From: Adineta ricciae
Lineage: Eukaryota; Rotifera; Eurotatoria; Adinetida; Adinetidae
Assembly (NCBI GenBank): GCA_905250025.1
Contig: CAJNOJ010000238.1
Coordinates: 71,195-135,194 of the forward strand
Direction of reading: 5' to 3'
Length of the DNA: 64,000 nucleotides
Positions 56,912 through 64,000 of this stretch are shown one piece after another. Every line of letters starts with the position of its first letter. Within the stretch, counting starts at the first letter, position 1. The notes beneath the pieces are model-generated. The model was given only the letters and a program-made list of their open reading frames with translations. It made no database searches and had not been told where the DNA came from. Both the position numbers and the translations under genes were made by a program.

Positions 56912-58139
56912 TTATGTCTTGAATCGAACTTGTAATTGACGGCCATGGAATGGAGTCGCATTTAAACTTTGAACTGCCATTTGAGCTTCTTGATATTGTT
57001 CCATGGCAACAAAAGCGTATCTAAATCGAACAGTTTTTTTTCAAAGTGACAATCGACAACGAAAACAACAATTCTCACCCTTTGCATAAACCAGTATTAA
57101 AATCGATAATGATATCAACACGAAGAACACGTCCAAATGGTTGAAATAACGCATAGATTTCTTCTTGTGTAGCGCGTTGTCCAATACCATAAATATAAAC
57201 GACATGGCCACCTTTAGGAGATTCTGGCGGAATAACCGCTTGACCATAGTCTCCATAAACAGCTTGCTGAGCACCCGGTGGTCCATATGATGATGGTTGG
57301 GGTGCGCCATAATAGCCCGCATACATATCCGCTTGCTGTTGATAGTGATGAGGCAAACCGAAAGGATTGCCAAACGGCCCATAGGTGGATTGAGCGGCAA
57401 CAGCTACGCCATTATTCCATTGACCTTGAAGTTGAGAAGCAGTTCTCGCTTGGTAATTAGCTGATTGAGCACCCAATGGATCGTATCGATTAGTTCCGTA
57501 ATTTCTCGGTTGTTTCAATTTAAATGTATTACTTCCTGTTTGATTTGAGTTCCCTCCATTTGAACTTATCGCTTGTCCACCTCCGTAACTATTCATTGAT
57601 GGCCGATTAGTTGTAACAGTTGTTGAAATTTGATGTTGAGGGTAAGATGATTCATTTCTTTGTTCGTTATTTTGTTGCGATGAATATTCTCCTCCAGCAT
57701 ATTCATTTGAACCGCTTGCTTGCTGCTGCTGTTGTTGTTGTTGTTGAGGTTTAGTTCCACCGTTATCCCTTTAATTAGAAAAAAAGAACATATTTTACTC
57801 CGGATTTCGATTGTGCTGGAAGTTTTCAAGTAAAAAAATGAATGAGAGTTTGATTCGATTACAAAAAAAAGAATTCAACGCGATTTCGGAGAAAAAAAAT
57901 AGAATAACATTCTCGTTCTCTCATATCATTTCTCTATTTTCTAACTCACATAATTAGGAGCGGCTTTGAAGACTCGCTTAGTCACAGCGAAAGTTTCGAT
58001 AGAATAAAAGAGGAGACAAAAATCTAAAAATAGAGGAAAAAAAAGTCCCAAAAAAAAATTAAAAAAAAATTTCTTCATGAAAATCAAAAACAGGAATTAT
58101 GTTGATTACCCGTCATGAATTTCATTAGTTGAGTAGAAT
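56912..58139 (-). CDS. ELAV/Hu-like RNA-binding protein, RRM3-containing 3' part
   Basis: Minus-strand exons 58110-58139 (30 bp), 57079-57768 and 56912-57020. They read through FYSTNEIHDG, a Gln run (about 9 residues), a Gly/Asn/Ser/Tyr-rich low-complexity stretch of some 150 residues, and one RRM. The RRM has RNP2 as VYIYGI and RNP1 as KGYAFVAM, and ends LQVRFKT. YGIGQRATQEEIYALFQPFG followed by VDIIIDFNTGLCKG matches the third RRM of Hu/ELAV proteins. RRM1 and RRM2, normally upstream, are not found between 58140 and the GPCR gene, so the 5' end is either far away, divergent or lost; ATG 57596 is the first in-frame Met I can see. Role in the family: binding U-rich and poly(A) mRNA. Confidence 0.72.
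57715..57750 (-). repeat. CAA/CAG trinucleotide run (poly-Gln)
   Basis: On the coding (minus) strand CAA units followed by CAG units encode nine or so Gln in the ELAV-like protein. The run is short and mixed, so it is expected to be fairly stable. Confidence 0.7.
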
Positions 58140-60101
58140 CTAGAAAAAGAAAAGTTTCAAATAATTGCTTTTAATTTTGAAATCATTCATTTCGTTTTGA
58201 CATTTTCGATCATCATTGATTAAAGCTGGATGTTCATGTTGTGCAAGAGAAACCTTGAAACGGTAAATAATAGACATCTTTTTTCATTTCACTTCTTTAT
58301 CTCGAATTTTATCATCAAATGAATAATCATATTTCTCCACCGAATACTTTCGGTGAAAGAAAAACTGAAGTAGTATTCATGTCAATGACGACGAAAGTAA
58401 ATAAACAACAACTTGGAAATATTTCACCATTTGTTTCGGTCACATGTTATAATGTCCGAGGAAGCGACGATTAATAACTAATGCATTTTGTTCATTTCAT
58501 TACAACCAATAATTGACGATAAACAGACGAATGACGCGAATTGATCTCGTTGTAAAGTATCATTAAGGACGCGTTTTTTTAATCAATTGACTAAATAAAT
58601 TCAACCATATTGATACATCACGGTGTGCCTTGTCCTCCTTTTATTCTTTGTCTTCTGATAGATGTCGCCACGTCACAACGAACTCTTTTTGTTTTGTTTA
58701 CTGCACGACATAAGTCAGCTTGGATAGTTCGAAAGAGGTGACTTGTTTCTCATGGCAAAAAGGAGTTTCTTTATGCAATGAATAATTCCGTGAGAAAAAG
58801 AACATAGGATTATGTAAGTTGTTCACAGAAATATAGAATATTGATAATCTGTTTAACGAATTTTTCATACGCGAGTTCAAATTTATGTCTACCTTTCGTT
58901 TCATATCAAGATCATTATTTACTATTAGAATGTATATATGAATGCCGTAATAAAGAATCAACAGTTATAGAAACTTTGTAGAATTGAAAATAAAACTGTT
59001 TCCATAGTCAATAATAAGTATCTTTATATCAATCAATACTGTGTTATTACCTTTGGTTATATCAATATTTAATCATGAGTTGTGACCTATTTTTTTTCTT
59101 GTATAATGTGGGCATTATGTTAGTTGTAAGGGTTTGACTTCGAGGGCAAATCACAGCGAAAGGAGCAACTGGGATAAACCCTGGAGAAGAAATAAGCTGT
59201 GACAATTTTTCTCTCTAGAGGATTGTAACCTAAATTGTCGTTTAGTGTTATCATTAAAAGTGATAGATATTATAAAAGGAAACCTAGCACACTTATTCTT
59301 AAATTTGGAGTTTTAGAATGGCAAAATCACGTTAATAGTAACAGGCGATTGCTTTTACGTCAAGATCGTCCGACATTGAACTTATTAAAGTCTGCTCTCC
59401 ATAGTTTTTAATATTTGTATGTACGTCTCTTTTGTTAGATAATCAAATTTGTTCTTATGTGATCATCTGAATCTATTGAATGCCTACACAATTGTGATAA
59501 CTGTTAGTTTCAGCCAGCAAAACAACGTTTACTATATAACTTAAAGATTAATTGGAATTATATGAAAATATATCCTCGGTTCTTCAACAAGGTTGGTAAA
59601 TTTTCTCAAATATTCCACGGAACGAACTAAGATCTTAAGTTCACTATAGTAGTTACCTTTTATTTTAGTAGCGATGATTTTGGTAATACTGAGATGTACT
59701 TTATGTTTTTCTAGAGATGAAATCATAGAATTTTGTCGTATCTCGAGGATACAATAAGGTATTCAACGATCTGAAATTGCTGAAGAAAATACTGCTGACC
59801 TATAATACATCCGATTTATCTAAATAAAACAATAATCATGAAAAGAGAAGATGAAATTGGTTTCTATCTATTGGTGACTTGGTCTTTTTCTTGGAAATTT
59901 GCTTTTTTTTTCAAATGAGAAAATAATCCTATAATTGTTTTCCTTCTCTACGACTATCTTCGTATAACAAATTATTGATTCATCAATCAGATGAAATTTT
60001 TTTGATAAACGTCATGAATGGAAGAATCATACGACAGAAATGAGTAATTAAATAAACATTTTGTCAGTGTGCAGACTGATCGTGTTTTGTGCAGGATGTA
60101 T
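58140..60101. other. Intergenic region, no gene supported
   Basis: About 2 kb of AT-rich sequence. I looked on the minus strand for RRM1/RRM2 exons of the ELAV-like gene and saw none. Frames at 58698-58961 and 59541-59726 have no motif. Confidence 0.4.
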
Positions 60102-61433
60102 CTAAATCTGTTGAGGTTGTTGTTTATGGGCGTATCGTTTCAGTGAACGTTGAACATAACGTCGAGGACAAAGAAGTTTCATAAATGCCAAACGAAATTC
60201 CCTTGATGTTAATGCATAGAGAAGAAAATTCAGCTAAATGAATAGATGAGATGAGAAGTAGGTCAACAAAAGCAAACGATTAACACATACAGCTGAATTA
60301 GTGTAGCCGAGCCAAGTAAATAGACGAAAAAGTTGTTCTTTGGAATTTTCAAAATTTAAACGAAATACACCGGTAAGCACGAGAAAAACGAAAAATGGCA
60401 ACCAGCATGCTATAAATACACCCATGACAACACCAAGTACTTTTGTTGCTTTGTGTTCACGCGAAAAACGTGACCAAGTTTGTGTACGACGAAGTTTACG
60501 TAAATGATGAACGAATAACACAGGAAACGAAACAGGTTCGAGTGCAGAGCGCACTGTCGGTGTAACACGAGGAAGAGATGGTGATCGAGAGTATTTTCCT
60601 CGATGTATTCGTAAAGTTATTTTTTCTGGTGTATTCGTTATTGCATTAATGTTTTCGAGCGTCGTTGCTGCTGAAATATTTCGACTTTTCGTAGATCCGA
60701 AACAAAATCGAGGTAAGATGGGCGATAATTGATATGTTTCACCGCTAGTTGTTTGTTTATAACCTTGCCGAAATGCAATCATTTGTCGACGAGCAAAAAT
60801 CAAAATTCGTCCGTAAACAAACACCATGATCAATAATGGAATATAAAAAGAGACGGAAGATGAAACCAAAATAAACACGGGATCAGAAGGAAATTCACAT
60901 CGTTCAGATATTGTTTCATTAGTCGCAGTTTTATTTGACACTAAAAAGTAAAATTCCTTCGATTCGTTCAGATGTTCAAAGAATTAATTACCTATTGAAT
61001 TATTTTTTCCTCCAAGAACCATTACAGTTGGACCAGCAATGATTGCTGAGCAAAACCATATACCTGCAATAACAATTGACGAATGCCGAGCTATGAAGGA
61101 TCGTGAATATCGAATCGGTGACGTGATTGCTATGTATCGATCAAGTGCAATAACACAGAGAGCAAGAATAGATGCGGTTGACGCGCCAACGTCAGATATA
61201 TGCCATAGGTGACATAAGAAGCGAAAAGAAGATGGTGTGGTTAACTCAAAACAAATCGCTAATGGAATAACGATCATTCCCACGCAAAGATCAGCGACAG
61301 CTAATGAAACGATGTAATAATACGTTGCTGAATGTAACGTTGTTTCACGATAGACAGCCAAAATAACCAGAAGATTGCCCAATAAAGTTAAAAAGCATAT
61401 GAAAATTAATAACCATATTGCTGGTAGAATCAT
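60102..61433 (-). CDS. Class A G-protein-coupled receptor, biogenic-amine type
   Basis: Exons 60992-61433, 60291-60940 and 60102-60233 on the minus strand give 407 residues and seven membrane helices. Marks: GN in helix 1 (N20), LAVADL in helix 2 (D48), D81 in ISDVGASTASILALCVIALD, the amine-binding Asp of helix 3, then DRY at 98-100, a Ser cluster in helix 5 (LVSSSVSFYIP), a long third intracellular loop of about 130 residues, CWLPFF in helix 6 and WLGYTNSA in helix 7. The last donor is set at GTATGT after GCT so that helix 7 reads NSALNFLLY; the NPxxY motif is then N-F-L-L-Y with Phe for Pro. The ligand is likely a monoamine such as dopamine, octopamine or serotonin (inference). The extracellular N-terminus is very short. 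Confidence 0.88.
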
Positions 61434-62788
61434 TTTTTATTTTCTTAATATGTATTTCAATGTGAAGAGATCATTAATTGCAGTTGTCGAGTTGCATCTT
61501 AGTTTTCTTTGTGTATTAAGAGTAATTCTGTCTGTCTAATCATGAAAAGGGAAAAAGTTCGACGCCGTTCCAATATCATTGATTGTTCTCTTCTTTTTTG
61601 GTTCGTTTCTCTTGAATAAAATGATGATCTATAGAAAAACAAGTTGCTCTCGCTCGAGTGATCGATGATGACGAAGGCTGGTGGCAAGAAAAGCGACAAC
61701 TCAGATTCAATTACTCGTAGAACGTGTGTGATCTATATACAACGCAATTAAACTGATGCAAGAGACGCTAGATATTGTTAACGTTCGTTTTTTTTTTCTG
61801 GGATATTTTCTTTTGTACAGAGCCACATATATCTTTATAATAACATTCTCAAGGTCATTGCATTGACATACAATTTCACTCTTGTGCTATCTGCTTTTTT
61901 TTCATACCAACTGGTATGTATATCAATAGGAAAAACATCTTCAATGACATTTATTGACGACCATTAATCTTTTTTCTACATCGATCTTATGTTTATTTGT
62001 CGACATTTACATCGAGCAAAAATATAATTACATCTTGTTTTGTTCTTATACAAATAATTAATTTAAACGAAAGTCAAAATGAGACATTCGATTTTAAAGA
62101 GCAACAGTTGCGAACTATGACTTGCATAGGTTGATTTTCGGTACTAAGGAAAATCAACAATAGTTCTAATTGATTAATTGATTTCTGCATGATTGAGATC
62201 AACAGATAGTTTTCCAGATAAATTTTATCGAGATAAACTAATAATGCTAATAGAGATGTAATATTCGACTTCCGATAACGATTATATTGAAGATGATTTT
62301 CTTGAGAAAAACGTCTTCATGTTTATTATCGTTACTAATAAATGTTTTCCTCAAAGAAGACTGTAGATCATTATAATACAAGAAATGATTAATATTCATG
62401 ACGAAAAAAAACATATTCGTTTGAATGAACAATAATTAAAACTATTCTTTTCTTCAACAATCATCAGATATGCATGTCACGAATTCGATCTTGTCTTTTT
62501 CTTTAAAGGCTGTCAATGACACAAATAAATACGCAAATTTCGTTTTTTTGCGTAAATACTTTCCTTTTATTTTTAGAAACAAAAAGATGCGATCATCGTT
62601 GATCTGACGATTTCCTCTTTGTCAACGTCGCCATTATACCGAACAATGTTATAGAGTACTTAAAACGTGAGAACAGGGAAAAGGGAAAGAAAAGAAAGAA
62701 AGGAAAGAAAGAAAGAAAGAAAAAAATCCACCATTGTAATGCAACGGTAGTACGTTTCATAAAATATATTTGCCTTGCACTGACTGTC
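61434..62788. other. Divergent promoter region between GPCR and GCLC genes
   Basis: About 1.35 kb, AT-rich, with no gene supported. It ends in a (GAAA)n microsatellite (about 62676-62727) some 60 bp upstream of the GCLC start codon. Confidence 0.4.
62676..62727 (+). repeat. (GAAA)n microsatellite
   Basis: About 50 bp of GAAA/GGAAA units on the plus strand directly upstream of the GCLC start codon; length variation here could affect the 5' UTR or promoter. Confidence 0.7.
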
Positions 62789-64000
62789 ATGGGTCTTTTA
62801 TCAGAAGGCCGTCCACTAAAGTGGACTGAAATAAAAGATGCATTAAAACAGATTCGAACTTATGGTGTTGATCAACTTATACAAGTTTATCACAAGTGTA
62901 AAAACCGTCAACGAGATGCGTTTACTTGGGGTGATGAAGTACGAAATTCAGTGTAAAATTCCTTCGTTCATATTGGATATTTTTTCTCATCAAGGTCGAA
63001 TTAACGTTGGTAAGATTTGATCATGAAAATAAGAAGGTTCAATTGTTATTGAAAGCTCATAAATTATTACCAGCATTACGCAAATTAAACGAAGAAATTC
63101 AAGATGAGTAAGTCGGGTCATTTGGTATTTATAAAGTGTTATCTATCGAGATTTGTTTTATTCTTTGTAGGGCATGTCGTATAGCTTGGCATCCAGAAGC
63201 ATGTGACTTCGTTGTCGAAGGTGTGCCATTCCAACCGTATGGATTTTTACCCTCGCATTTTAATACCGTTGAAGCAAATATGCGATTAAGACGAGAACAA
63301 GTTCAAAAGCTTCTAGCTGAACAATCGGATTGTGATTTCATTTTGAATATTGCGGCTTTTCCAAGGTAGGAAAGTTTTTTAGCAGTGAATAGAACCTTGT
63401 CGAAAATTGAATAGGTATGGTCAGGGAGCATATACACATCCGGCTGTTGAGTATGGTCCACCCCATTCCGCCGAAGAATCTTTATGCTTTCCTGATTCAT
63501 TGCTTTCACCAATTCATCCAAGAACTAAGTACATTTGACCTCAATCGATTTCATCTTTATGATTGAGCACTCGTCTTCGCCTATAGATCTTTATCGGAAA
63601 ATACTCACGAACGGCGGCAAGGAAAAGCTTCTGTTAATATTCCAAGTAACTCTATTGAAAACCTTAACTAATTAGCTAAATTATCGACTTTGAGAGGAAT
63701 TGTCTTCCTAGCAGACGAAAATTTTGATGGCAAGACTGCATCCATCTTTCATTAGTTCTATTTAGATTAGCAGTGTATTTTGTCTAACATTGTACGATGT
63801 TTTTTGTTATTACTTTTAGTATTCAAAGATTCTTCGACACCGTCTCCATTCCGTGATGATTTGTTTAAAGATGATCCTAATGTGAAAGATGATCATATTC
63901 ATCTGGATAGTACAGCAGCTGGTTGGGGTTGTTGTTGCTTGCAAGTGACATTTCAAGCTGAATCATTTGAAGGAAGCCTTCATCTCTACGACCAGTTATT
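62789..64000 (+). CDS. GCLC: Glutamate-cysteine ligase catalytic subunit, 5' part
   Basis: Exons 62789-62938, 62995-63107, 63171-63365, 63415-63528, 63587-63645 and 63820 onward; the gene runs out of the window. The start MGLLSEGRPLKW is almost that of animal GCLC. Further matches: FTWGDEVELTLVRFDHENKK, PYGFLPSHFNTVEANMRLRR, ILNIAAFPR, FKDSSTPSPFRDD and WGCCCLQVTFQAESFEGSLH. Introns are 49-62 bp except the fifth (63646-63819, 174 bp). The enzyme makes gamma-glutamylcysteine from Glu and Cys with ATP, the limiting step of glutathione synthesis in the cytosol. The visible part contains the conserved Glu/Asp-rich ATP-metal region start; the remaining catalytic core lies beyond 64000. Confidence 0.95.

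Noticed and set aside
60234-60290. Read-through of the GPCR second exon (NRLLLLTYF end) or donor at GTTAAT
   Set aside because: The donor GTATGT six bases earlier gives a helix 7 of correct spacing (NSALNFLLY); the others insert two residues or truncate helix 7.

Overview
The window looks like nuclear DNA of a small animal, most probably a bdelloid rotifer (Adineta/Rotaria type). It is AT-rich, and genes are split by very short GT-AG introns, mostly 48-63 bp. Animal genes (methylmalonyl-CoA mutase, glutamate-cysteine ligase, an aminergic GPCR, a Hu/ELAV-type RRM, a hedgehog-type Hint domain, MGST1) sit among genes with a fungal or bacterial look (a Gsp-amidase-type CHAP protein, an AKR13-type reductase, a fungal-type CRAL-TRIO protein, a SUR1/CSH1-type glycosyltransferase). 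That mixture is known from bdelloids, but the species call is inference. All exon joins below were made by eye from GT/AG sites, reading frame and family conservation.

Layout. 1-7 kb: 3' end of a Hint-domain protein, a class I O-methyltransferase, a decayed region, a secreted S33-type hydrolase and an MGST1-like protein. 8-16.4 kb: an LRR protein (minus), a CHAP amidase with a C-terminal membrane anchor (minus), a four-EF-hand protein, a CRAL-TRIO protein and an aldo-keto reductase (minus). 18.3-28.3 kb: the most unusual locus, a TRIM-like RING/B-box/coiled-coil module followed by a long array of leucine-rich repeats in which each 28-residue repeat is its own 84-bp phase 0-0 exon (18 such exons, one with a stop codon). 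28.3-34 kb: a gene-poor stretch with an assembly join. 34-37 kb: a glycosyltransferase next to a PIG-L-type deacetylase. 37.7-42.8 kb: three tandem four-exon genes for an unrecognised tetraspan family, with an inverted-repeat element between the first two. 43.7-45.6 kb: an ELO-type elongase and a secreted repeat protein. 46.3-52.4 kb: methylmalonyl-CoA mutase and phosphoglycerate dehydrogenase. 53-57.8 kb: a coiled-coil gene invaded by GC-rich elements, a partial copy of the PHGDH last exon, a second assembly join and the RRM3 end of an ELAV-like gene. 60-64 kb: an aminergic GPCR and the 5' part of GCLC, cut by the window end.

How genes relate: most neighbours look independent. Two loose themes, both inference, are thiol/redox metabolism (MGST, GCLC, CHAP amidase, PHGDH, AKR) and phosphoinositol-lipid glycosylation (the glycosyltransferase plus PIG-L pair). 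The strongest candidate for new biology is the one-exon-per-repeat LRR array, whose architecture would allow any repeat to be skipped or added without breaking the frame.
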